Below are positions 20,076 through 28,406 of a DNA stretch of 64,000 nt, piece after piece (the first letter of the stretch is position 1; every line of letters begins with the position of its first letter). This DNA is from a virus. The notes below the pieces were generated by a model. It was not told the origin of the DNA. It saw nothing but the letters and a program-made list of their open reading frames with translations, and searched no databases. Position numbers and translations under genes: made by a program. Location of the stretch: the IMG/VR virus record IMGVR_UViG_3300042691_036561, positions 24,776 to 88,775 of that record; one strand, 5' to 3'.

Positions 20076-20924
20076 TTAGAATGGCAGATTTTCATCTGCA
20101 TCTTCATCTTCTTGTGGATCTTCAATTGGTGTAGAAACTGTTTGTTTTTTACCAACAATAACATCTTCTCCACTAGCACCTGAAACCCATTTTTTACCTT
20201 CTGAGTCCCAAGTAGGTGTTTCACCTTTTGCTACCATTTCCAAATATTCTTCTGGTTTTTTAGAATAAACATCAGACCAACTTAATTCATCGTTAACCCA
20301 ACCTTTTGCCACTGTTTCATCTGAGTGAAGTGGTGATGGGTCTTCCGGAATGATAGAGTTAATTGTTGTGTATTCTTTACCATTACCAGATTTTGTTAAT
20401 GTTAAGAATAACGTTAAGTCTCTACCTGTTTGTAGATCTGTAATATCTCCCTTCTTTTGGAATAATGGGAAAATCTTATCTAGAATACCGTCTTGTTTTG
20501 AATTGTGTTTAAATCTCCAAAACTTTGGTCCGTCTTGCTCATTATCGCGATCGATAACTTTTACAATATAGAACTTCTTAGAACGATATTGACGAGCGTA
20601 TTCTTTATCTGATTCTACACCTGTATTCATTAAACTTTGATACACCTCATTTAATGGAGAGCGCTTACCATCTTGCTTTGGATCGTATAATTTAACCCAC
20701 TTTCCATCCACTTGGATTTCATGGAAATAAGCCTCTTTAAATGGTGATGTTCCATCTGCTGTAGGTAGAATTCTGATTCTGCGTTCTTCCCCTTTAGAGC
20801 CTTTAGGTAATACTGTTGTAAAATACCTTTTAAGTCTCTCTTCGCTAGATACTCTGTTGTTGTTTCCGCTTGCGGATTGCTTGCTTTTTTCGTACTGTGC
20901 TAGTACTGCATCTACTGTACTCAT
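20076..20924 (-). CDS. 32: Single-stranded DNA-binding protein, gp32-like
   Basis: The 282-residue protein has a basic N-terminus, a central OB-type core (RIRILPTADGTSPFKEAYFHE, then FYIVKVIDR and FWRFKHNSKQ) and a strongly acidic tail ending in ENLPF, the hallmark tail with which SSBs recruit partners. T4 gp32 (301 aa) holds a structural zinc with Cys/His ligands; this protein contains no cysteine at all, so the zinc site is absent. It coats ssDNA and organises the replisome and UvsX loading. It heads the replication operon after a strong terminator at 20963-20989. Confidence 0.85.
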   Translation of the reverse strand: MSTVDAVLAQYEKSKQSASGNNNRVSSEERLKRYFTTVLPKGSKGEERRIRILPTADGTSPFKEAYFHEIQVDGKWVKLYDPKQDGKRSPLNEVYQSLMNTGVESDKEYARQYRSKKFYIVKVIDRDNEQDGPKFWRFKHNSKQDGILDKIFPLFQKKGDITDLQTGRDLTLFLTLTKSGNGKEYTTINSIIPEDPSPLHSDETVAKGWVNDELSWSDVYSKKPEEYLEMVAKGETPTWDSEGKKWVSGASGEDVIVGKKQTVSTPIEDPQEDEDADENLPF

Positions 20925-20962
20925 ATTATTTGTTTTTAAATTGACAATAGTAAAATATAAAC

Positions 20963-20989
20963 AAAAAAACCCAGATTACAAAATCTGGG
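20963..20989 (-). terminator. Intrinsic terminator after the Dps-like gene
   Basis: A perfect 8-bp stem CCCAGATT/AATCTGGG with a 4-nt loop is followed on the minus strand by seven T. It separates the tail-core transcript from the gp32 operon. Confidence 0.9.
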
Positions 20990-21019
20990 CTAAAAATATT
21001 TTAAAAAATATATAAAAAA

Positions 21020-21400
21020 TTATTCTAGGGTAAGTAAATATGCTAATTTGTTCAACGAACCCAACATTTCGTCTCTAAGGTTTAAAAGATCGGTATCTCT
21101 TTCTTGTGATAATTCACCACTAAAACCTATAAGTCTATTTTTTGCGGTTTGTAAAAATTCCACAATATTAAGTTCGGATAGGTTATTCATTTGGATGGTA
21201 TTTGTAGAATTATCTAAAGCAAATCTACCATGTTTACCCATACAAATTTCAACATATTCGTCAATAAGACCGTCTAAAGTCTCATAAATTTCACCAAAAG
21301 CTTTATGTCTAGCATAACCTTTAGTTTGCCAGTGTAATATTTTAAACTGATTCTGTAGTCCTAAAAAGAAATTTACATTAGAACTTAGGTTGTTGTTCAT
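21020..21400 (-). CDS. Ferritin/Dps-like small phage protein (DUF5856 type)
   Basis: The 126-residue all-helical protein contains Q-x-x-FK-x-LHWQTKGYARHKAFGE followed by Y-x-x-LDGLIDEYVE, resembling the ferroxidase-helix pattern of Dps/ferritin-like proteins (LHW...H...Y..L...D). I associate it with the DUF5856 family seen in phages and giant viruses. Whether it binds iron is uncertain. It may instead be a structural helical bundle. Its start overlaps the end of the Pro/Ala-rich gene by 23 bp, and a terminator follows its stop. Confidence 0.65.
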   Translation of the reverse strand: MNNNLSSNVNFFLGLQNQFKILHWQTKGYARHKAFGEIYETLDGLIDEYVEICMGKHGRFALDNSTNTIQMNNLSELNIVEFLQTAKNRLIGFSGELSQERDTDLLNLRDEMLGSLNKLAYLLTLE

Positions 21401-22019
21401 CTTGGTAAGGGTTAAAGCTTCCAGCTAGCTCTTCTTTTGAATAGTTCTCAATTTCGTTTTTTGTTAAAACATATTCGTTTTTACCGCTAGCTCTCATTTC
21501 GTCTTGTTTATGAGCAAAAAACTCTTGTGGTTTTTCGTTAAATGGATATGAATCCAGTGAACGCATCTCTAGCTTCTCTTGTGGGGTTTGTGGTTTCATT
21601 TCTTCAACTCTAGCACCCAGTTGATCAATTTTAGATATTATAGCGTCCATATTACTTAACTTAGACTCTAAATCGTCTAGTTTACTGAATACTGTATCCA
21701 TTTTCTGGATAACACTATCATTTTCCATTTTTGAGGTTTCCAGTTCGTTTTTAATGTTTTTGGTCATATTAACCAAGTCGGTAACATCCACCTCTTCTGT
21801 TTCACCCATAGCTGGGCTATCAGGTAATCCTGGTGCTGCTGGAATTCCCGCATCTGGTGCTGGCATTTCTGGCGCAGCTGATGCGTCTGGCGCAGCTGGG
21901 GCGCCTGCTGGAGGTAAAGCGGCAGGCTCAGCCTGTTCTTTTATAATATAATGCTTAGTTGCATTTCTATTGATTTCTCTAAATCTATTAACCTCTTGTA
22001 AAAGCTTTTGTTCTAACAT
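21378..22019 (-). CDS. Pro/Ala-rich and coiled-coil protein (213 aa), possibly head or tail scaffold
   Basis: Residues about 30-72 are a low-complexity Ala/Pro/Gly/Asp linker. Residues about 80-145 form a heptad-rich coiled coil (LVNMTKNIKNELETSK through DDLESKLSNMDAIISKIDQL). A charged C-terminal third ends with a Gln/Pro-rich tail. The family is not recognised. Scaffold or internal virion proteins of T4-like phages often show this linker-plus-coiled-coil layout, but that is only a suggestion. It is 4 bp from the 65-aa gene upstream and overlaps the Dps-like gene. Confidence 0.65.
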   Translation of the reverse strand: MLEQKLLQEVNRFREINRNATKHYIIKEQAEPAALPPAGAPAAPDASAAPEMPAPDAGIPAAPGLPDSPAMGETEEVDVTDLVNMTKNIKNELETSKMENDSVIQKMDTVFSKLDDLESKLSNMDAIISKIDQLGARVEEMKPQTPQEKLEMRSLDSYPFNEKPQEFFAHKQDEMRASGKNEYVLTKNEIENYSKEELAGSFNPYQDEQQPKF

Positions 22020-22023
22020 AGTT

Positions 22024-22221
22024 TTAGTCTTGTAATAATTGTCTACCGTCTTCGGTAATGTATTTTTTATTTATTCTTTCAACAATACCATCTTTAGATC
22101 TGATGACATAACATTCACCAGTCTGCAAATCGCATTCTTCTCTTTCCATTTGGTCATTAGAAACAGCTTTTGTAACCTTTGGGTTTAAAAACTGATTGAC
22201 CGCGTTATTTAACTTTTCCAT
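22024..22221 (-). CDS. Small hypothetical protein (65 aa)
   Basis: The short intact frame reads MEKLNNAVNQFLNPKV then a CDLQTGECYVI segment with two cysteines six residues apart. No family is recognised. It has a TATTTATA element 18 bp upstream (22240-22248), making it the first gene of a short late transcript with the 213-aa and Dps-like genes. Confidence 0.55.
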   Translation of the reverse strand: MEKLNNAVNQFLNPKVTKAVSNDQMEREECDLQTGECYVIRSKDGIVERINKKYITEDGRQLLQD

Positions 22222-22239
22222 AGTGTTAAAATGTATACA

Positions 22240-22248
22240 TATAAATAC
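22240..22248 (-). promoter_or_regulatory. TATTTATA late-type element
   Basis: The minus strand reads GTATTTATA, 18 nt before the ATG of the 65-aa gene and just past the stop of the 1940-aa gene. Confidence 0.4.
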
Positions 22249-22273
22249 TACAATCTTTATGTTTTTTCTGGTT

Positions 22274-25200
22274 TTATTTCCTTACGTACCTTAAATATAA
22301 AACATCCCCCTCAACTAACCTTAGTTTTCTCATTAAACTAGGACTAATAGCAAAGCCATATTGTGCATAAGTGGGATCATCTATACTAGGCCCACTATGA
22401 ACTGGGCCATCAAATTTACCGTCATTAGGATTGACGTTGGTCTCAAGTGTGTATGTTGCGTTTGATTTAGGTACATAAAAAATAGTATCCCAACCAAAAA
22501 GGGTTTCTTTATTTGTGTTTGTTACATTCGCTCTTATAGAATAATATTCATATAACGGTCCAATGTCTGATAATTTAACAAGTTTATTAGGATATGCTTT
22601 CCATCCACTAACCATGGATAATTCTGCTGGTGACCCATTTTTAATTGGTATGTATTTTCCTGAGCCTAGAACACATACTCTAGATCTAAGCCAATTCTCG
22701 TTGTTGTAGTTAATTGATTGAATATATTGTTCTGGTTTACCATTTATCTGTTGACCATTATATGGAAGTAGATCGCCAAATAAAAATCCGGATGTTTTAT
22801 TAATATTATTTAAATCTTCTCCTCTTGCTGGAGCTCCAGGATCAATTGTAAAAGTTTTATTATCTGTCGTTGTAATTGATTTAGCTGTTGTTTGAGCTTG
22901 ATCCGATTGTTGTTTTTTCTTAACTGCAGCTGAAAGTATTCTACTAAATAGCGGCCTATAACTAGACATAAATGTACTTTCTAATGATGGTAACGAACTA
23001 TTAGAAATTCTAACACCAGTAAATGTTGTTTCAAATGTTCCTTGCTTAATTGCGTGATTAACGTCAAAAACAAGATATGTTCCAGCAAACATAGGAACAT
23101 TAGCCAAATAAAAATACATGGTTGGCTGTATCATTGCATTACCCATACAAGTAACACTACATTGATACGAAGCTGTTTTATAAATGTCAAATAAACCTAT
23201 ATCAACAGCATGGCTACCGCCGCCACCTTGTGATCTTGCTAATCTTTCTTGTGCTAAAGCACTTTCTGTTGTATTCTTATATGTGCTTTGATCAAGAGAA
23301 ATGTTTTTAAATATATTTTGTGCTTGATCACCAAAGTTTATTTCAAATGAAACTACTCTGTTTGATTTCGATAAATCAGCATCCATGAATATTTTTGGTT
23401 CAATCAATAACGGATTGTTGTTTGGATTTTTGATATCAAAACCATCGTTTTTAAATTTATACTCTTTACTAACTTTAGACATATCTAGATATTGAGATGT
23501 CTTGTTAATGTACTGAAGTATAATTTTAGGTGACGATTCTTGATAATCTACATCTAGGTGTGTGCCAAATAATGTACGCGCAATACTTTTAGAAGGTAGT
23601 ATTTTTTTCTTATTAGTAGAATTAGTGCCATAGAAATTTACATAAGCCGGTAGCGGTCTCAAATCAAAGTTTGTTCCTTGAATCAATAATGAAACTGCGC
23701 TATATAAATCTATTTTAATATTTTTTTCATCCGCTAATGAAATTAAACGTTCAAGACTTATGTATGCCTCATCTCCAATGTCTCTATTAGATCTATCTAA
23801 AAATAAAAATTCATCCATTAGACTTCTTTGGCCAATTGCGTTTCCAGAAATCCATTTATCATTAAAAGATTTAAAATATTGATATAAATCTAATAATGTT
23901 GATTTTGCCTCATTAAATCCATGATAAATGGTGACCTTTCCTTCTAATGTTTCTTCTTTTAAAACTGAAAATTTTCTAGTAAGGTTATTTAAAAAGTCAT
24001 TTAATCTATTTACCTGAGGACGGAATATATTAGCCTCTATATAAGTTTTAAAGTTAGTATAATTTGGTGAAAATCCAGGAGTATTAACAATTTGATCTTT
24101 GACCCATCCGGCATAAATTCTTGCTAATTCTCTATGTGCATATATATTTTCAGAGTTAACCTGAATATCGCTTATTTGAAAAAAGTGATGATAAAGGTTA
24201 CTACTAATTCCGCTATATGTTGCACCAGTAATATTTTGACCAATGTATAATTCAATTAGTTTTTGATTTTGTGCTGTTAATTGAGAAACATTATATTCAT
24301 TTACACCATAAGTTTTTGATCTTCCGATATATCCACGAATAACATAATCATCAATTTGTCTAGGGTTACCAATTGTTAAAATATCTAAAGCTTTATTGTT
24401 TAAAAGTTGATTAGTTAAATCTTCTAGCTTTTTTGTTTGATTTTCCTTTATTTTTGTTTGGTATCCACTAGAATTAAAATCAATACCGTCTTTAGATATA
24501 CTAGTAATTTCTTTCAAAAGACTTTGAAAAGAACTATAATCAATTCCCTCTTTTACTGTATCTAGATCGAGATCTAATGACGCAAAATTAATAAACATTT
24601 TTTCAAACTCATCTAATATGTCTGGGCTAAAAACGGCAATTAAATCCATCACGCGTTTTTTATTACCATTTAAAGTATATTCTCCAGAAATATTTTCAAA
24701 TCTTTCTCCATATGTTGGAAAGTACACTGTACTATATGATGGGTTGTTATTTAAATTATTTGAATCATAAATAAGTCTGAATGAATCTTGTGTTAGTGTA
24801 TTGAAATTATTAATCAAGTCGGTTATTTGACCCCCGTTAAATGAAGGTAAAACAGTATAACGAGTATCCTTAGGTGAAAATATTGAATTATCAACCAAAC
24901 ACGTAAAAGTATATCCGGATGTTGATGTTGGTTTGGATATAACAAACTTGGTCATTCCTGATGCTACTGCAGCAGAATATTGGTTTGCGGCATTAGCAGC
25001 ATTTGCACTTGTTTTTGTAAATCCAGATGGGTTATAAAAACTATACCCATTAACAATTTGTGAATAGATACCATGGTAGAATGGATACAACCCCACATAA
25101 CTATTACTATTATATGTTGCGCCGGTTATTGTACTAGTCATTCCAGTTTGATCTGGTGTTGTATTTCCAGTTAAACTAAATGAAGCATTAGTTGCGTTAT

Positions 25201-28096
25201 CAAAAAATGTAGCTCCGCTAATAGGAATTGTAATTCCGCTTATAATATCAATACCGTCAGTAAGATATTTTTTATATCTGTGATATTGTGCCCCCCATTT
25301 TAAAATTAAATGATGTGGTATATAATGTGTCGCACCAACTTCTTTAAATAACGAAAACATAAATGTCTTTTTACCATCAAAGTCTAAAACGTCGTCTAAA
25401 TCTTTATATGGTAAAGAATTTAATAAAATATATGCCGATCCAACATATCTACCCTCAACCCCGCCTTTCATAAAATCATCATATAGTTGCTTGTGAAAAT
25501 ATGGCGTGTTTAATAGATTTCTTGTAAAATTATCATACTTTATTTGACTCGAAAACATATTTTTATGGTAACTTGAATTAACCCAAGCTTTCGGATTAAT
25601 TGGTGAGCTAATAAAATTAGAATTTTCATTAACCTTAAAAATACCTTTATAACCAATAGATGAGCCGGAACCGAAAGTGTTACTCAATAAATTAGTTGAA
25701 ACATATGAACTGTATAGATCAGAATTAAAAGGAAACTCTTTTGTTCTATATTCTGGAATAACAAATGAATCTAAAGCAGATTGTAATTTCTCAAATTCAT
25801 TACTTTTGGTACCATTATTTTGAACAGAATTAGTATAATGTTCAATTTTAAAATCATCATCAAGTAACCCTCTAATATATTCTACTGTTGTTAGACCATC
25901 TTGAAAATATGGGTATCTCTCTTTTTCTGCGTATTTTTGAAGTGAATCTGTTAAATCTGTTATACTTTTAATTCTTGTACTAAGTAATGCTCTTATATCA
26001 ACATCACTTTGTGTTGCTCCACTAATATTTTTAAATTCATTTTCAACAATTTCGTCTAAACCTTTTCCATAATCAAAACTCTCTAACGATGTAATTAACT
26101 GTGCTCTCTCATAAATCTCGTAAAGAATATTTGATAAAGATTTGTTTATATATGGTGCGGGGTCTGCAATTTTTAATAATGAACTTACATTAAAAGTTTC
26201 TCTTGTTTCTTTATCATCATCAAAAACAAACGTAATTTCTCCGGGACTAACTTCTTTACCAGTTCCAGTATCCACTCTTTTAACAGCTACGCTATTATAT
26301 GTTTCAACAAACTCAACCTCTGGCCAAATATTATAGTTATTACCTTTTGTTAATCCTATTATTTCTGGATCTGCGGGATAAAAGAATGTTGGTTTATCAT
26401 CTCTACCATTCTTTTTAACTTCTGGCCAAGGATAAATTATTTCTCTTTGATCATCTGCGGTTTTAGCGGCATACGCTATTTCTTTTTTTCTTAAATCAGA
26501 TTTTTGAATTGACTTGTTGTGTACGTCTTTCATTAGTCTAATGTACGTATCTGCATTTGCTAAAATAACAGCAAAAATATTTCTAATTGTAGGTTTAAAA
26601 CCAAAACCAACCTCTTTGTTTTGTATCACCACATTCATTTTATTTTCAACTTCATTTTCTACCGCGTCTCTTTGCTTTATGAATGTGGCTTGTATTGATT
26701 TTATATAATTTATTAATTTTTCATTTGATACAACTATTTGGCTATCTTTTATTTCATAAAAGTTTTTAATATTTTTTACTGTATCTAACGATACTGTCTG
26801 TGTTTCTATACCGTTTTTTAGTTTGGCCTTTGGTTTAGCACCAAATGCTTTATTTTTTTCAAGATCATCTACATAATACTTTATAATAGATGCTAATGAG
26901 TTACTTGTTGTTGCTCCTGTAACTATTTCAAAATTAAGCGGGCCACTTGTAACTTTACTGCTATCGTTTGTTGGCTTATTTAATCTATAATAATTTACAG
27001 TTGTATCAGTGGTTGATCCGGGAAATCTAACGGTCTCAGAATATGGTGGATTATCTGCTGAAAGGTATCTACTACCCCAAGAGATAATAGCCTTTTCAAA
27101 TTTATCGAGAGTCTTATCATATTGTGCCACATCACTTAAAACATCTGGTTCAATTGTTTCAGAAAAAAGTGCTTTTTCTATAATTGTATCCAAAGCGGTT
27201 GCAGTCATTAATAAATCTCTAAGAGTTTTAACTGGAAAATTTTTATCTATATAACCCTTTGCTTTATATTCGTTATAAACAGATTTTAATATTGCGTATC
27301 CTTTTGTTGTTTTAGAAATAGTTTTTTCAATAAACCCTGTTTTTTCATTCACCTTAAGTGGTTCTGGTTTTTCAACCATATACATGAATGGCGCATTAAT
27401 AATGTTTTGTAAAAGTATATCGTTTAAAAATGCGTAGCTTGAGCCAACAAATTTTGTTGCAATTTCAAAATTACCGGTACTGCCATTGAATTTAGATTTA
27501 AAATCAACTAACTGAAGTCTGTATCTTATCGCTTTACCATAAAATCCTTTAATTGTTAAATAAAATATTGGCCATGGTTGATGAAAAAAAGCTTTATATG
27601 GTGAATTGTCCGGGGCGTCAAATAAAGTTTTACCTCTAACATCAATAAAATTTATACCAACTTGAGGGATGTTGTTTGCCCCTTTAACTGTAACATTTAT
27701 TGAATCAATACCGAATGTTTGTGCAGTTGGGTCGTAATGTACACCTTCTCCGGTTGTTCTACTAGACGCTATATTATTATTTGAAACAAATGTTTCTGTC
27801 CAATTTGTATCAAAATTGTTTTCAAACTCATTTTTTGGGTCTGAGTTTCTAAGTAAATTAAATTTTCCTTGTGCAACAGATGTTAATGTATTTGTTTGAG
27901 ATTCAGAATATAAAACACTTCTTGGTACCAGATCGGCCTCAAGGTTAACATACATTACTAAATTTTCGTGATCAACAAATCTTGGTTGCAAATCGCCAGA
28001 TGAGGAAACAACGGTATTAGGATCAATGTGTACTATGTTTTGTTGATCTACTAATACTAATATGTTTTCATTCTGATTTAATTGATTATTCGCCAT
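22274..28096 (-). CDS. Very large baseplate hub protein (1940 aa) with C-terminal double-psi-barrel-like segment
   Basis: The N-terminal region has SPYKAFFHQPWPIFYLTIKG and LVDFKSKFNGSTGNFEI, which resemble hub strands. Residues about 1630-1700 contain GLFDIYKTASYQCSV and MGNAMIQPTMYFYLANVP with a following TFETTFTGVR, a pattern I associate with gp27/XkdQ-type hub proteins. The last 40 residues contain YGFAISPSLMRKLRLVEGDV, which resembles the closing strands of a double-psi beta-barrel. T4 gp27 is only 391 aa, so this gene carries large insertions. The role would be the tube-spike junction, possibly with wall contact. Its start overlaps the gp53-like gene by 11 bp. Confidence 0.75.
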   Translation of the reverse strand: MANNQLNQNENILVLVDQQNIVHIDPNTVVSSSGDLQPRFVDHENLVMYVNLEADLVPRSVLYSESQTNTLTSVAQGKFNLLRNSDPKNEFENNFDTNWTETFVSNNNIASSRTTGEGVHYDPTAQTFGIDSINVTVKGANNIPQVGINFIDVRGKTLFDAPDNSPYKAFFHQPWPIFYLTIKGFYGKAIRYRLQLVDFKSKFNGSTGNFEIATKFVGSSYAFLNDILLQNIINAPFMYMVEKPEPLKVNEKTGFIEKTISKTTKGYAILKSVYNEYKAKGYIDKNFPVKTLRDLLMTATALDTIIEKALFSETIEPDVLSDVAQYDKTLDKFEKAIISWGSRYLSADNPPYSETVRFPGSTTDTTVNYYRLNKPTNDSSKVTSGPLNFEIVTGATTSNSLASIIKYYVDDLEKNKAFGAKPKAKLKNGIETQTVSLDTVKNIKNFYEIKDSQIVVSNEKLINYIKSIQATFIKQRDAVENEVENKMNVVIQNKEVGFGFKPTIRNIFAVILANADTYIRLMKDVHNKSIQKSDLRKKEIAYAAKTADDQREIIYPWPEVKKNGRDDKPTFFYPADPEIIGLTKGNNYNIWPEVEFVETYNSVAVKRVDTGTGKEVSPGEITFVFDDDKETRETFNVSSLLKIADPAPYINKSLSNILYEIYERAQLITSLESFDYGKGLDEIVENEFKNISGATQSDVDIRALLSTRIKSITDLTDSLQKYAEKERYPYFQDGLTTVEYIRGLLDDDFKIEHYTNSVQNNGTKSNEFEKLQSALDSFVIPEYRTKEFPFNSDLYSSYVSTNLLSNTFGSGSSIGYKGIFKVNENSNFISSPINPKAWVNSSYHKNMFSSQIKYDNFTRNLLNTPYFHKQLYDDFMKGGVEGRYVGSAYILLNSLPYKDLDDVLDFDGKKTFMFSLFKEVGATHYIPHHLILKWGAQYHRYKKYLTDGIDIISGITIPISGATFFDNATNASFSLTGNTTPDQTGMTSTITGATYNSNSYVGLYPFYHGIYSQIVNGYSFYNPSGFTKTSANAANAANQYSAAVASGMTKFVISKPTSTSGYTFTCLVDNSIFSPKDTRYTVLPSFNGGQITDLINNFNTLTQDSFRLIYDSNNLNNNPSYSTVYFPTYGERFENISGEYTLNGNKKRVMDLIAVFSPDILDEFEKMFINFASLDLDLDTVKEGIDYSSFQSLLKEITSISKDGIDFNSSGYQTKIKENQTKKLEDLTNQLLNNKALDILTIGNPRQIDDYVIRGYIGRSKTYGVNEYNVSQLTAQNQKLIELYIGQNITGATYSGISSNLYHHFFQISDIQVNSENIYAHRELARIYAGWVKDQIVNTPGFSPNYTNFKTYIEANIFRPQVNRLNDFLNNLTRKFSVLKEETLEGKVTIYHGFNEAKSTLLDLYQYFKSFNDKWISGNAIGQRSLMDEFLFLDRSNRDIGDEAYISLERLISLADEKNIKIDLYSAVSLLIQGTNFDLRPLPAYVNFYGTNSTNKKKILPSKSIARTLFGTHLDVDYQESSPKIILQYINKTSQYLDMSKVSKEYKFKNDGFDIKNPNNNPLLIEPKIFMDADLSKSNRVVSFEINFGDQAQNIFKNISLDQSTYKNTTESALAQERLARSQGGGGSHAVDIGLFDIYKTASYQCSVTCMGNAMIQPTMYFYLANVPMFAGTYLVFDVNHAIKQGTFETTFTGVRISNSSLPSLESTFMSSYRPLFSRILSAAVKKKQQSDQAQTTAKSITTTDNKTFTIDPGAPARGEDLNNINKTSGFLFGDLLPYNGQQINGKPEQYIQSINYNNENWLRSRVCVLGSGKYIPIKNGSPAELSMVSGWKAYPNKLVKLSDIGPLYEYYSIRANVTNTNKETLFGWDTIFYVPKSNATYTLETNVNPNDGKFDGPVHSGPSIDDPTYAQYGFAISPSLMRKLRLVEGDVLYLRYVRK

Positions 28097-28406
28097 AATA
28101 TAGTCTATACAATTCTACGCCCTTTTTATAATCTTGTAAAGAATTAATCAAAGGAAAAGGAATCCTAATAATTGCGTTATCTGGTATCTCAAACTCTACG
28201 GAACCTAATTTGGGATTAGCCATTAAAATTAACCAACTAAACAATGGGGTTCCATAATATTCTTGTGATATTTTATCTAAACGGTCTTTACCCTTTTTAT
28301 AGTTAAAAAACTTATCAGTAGACTTTTGGGGTATTTCAATACCTGGAACAATTTTATGTTCCCCGTCTTCTAAAAAGTAATCATATCTATTGAAATACTG
28401 ATTCAT
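28086..28406 (-). CDS. LysM-like baseplate protein, gp53-like
   Basis: The 106-residue protein has a clear LysM-type core: FFNYKKGKDRLDKISQEYYG followed by PLFSWLILMAN and later IPDNAIIRIPFP. This is the same pattern as T4 gp53 and small tail LysM proteins, which clamp wedges to the hub or tube. It is translationally coupled, sharing one base with the 1601-aa gene stop and overlapping the hub start by 11 bp, which fits assembly with the hub. Confidence 0.75.
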   Translation of the reverse strand: MNQYFNRYDYFLEDGEHKIVPGIEIPQKSTDKFFNYKKGKDRLDKISQEYYGTPLFSWLILMANPKLGSVEFEIPDNAIIRIPFPLINSLQDYKKGVELYRLYYGE

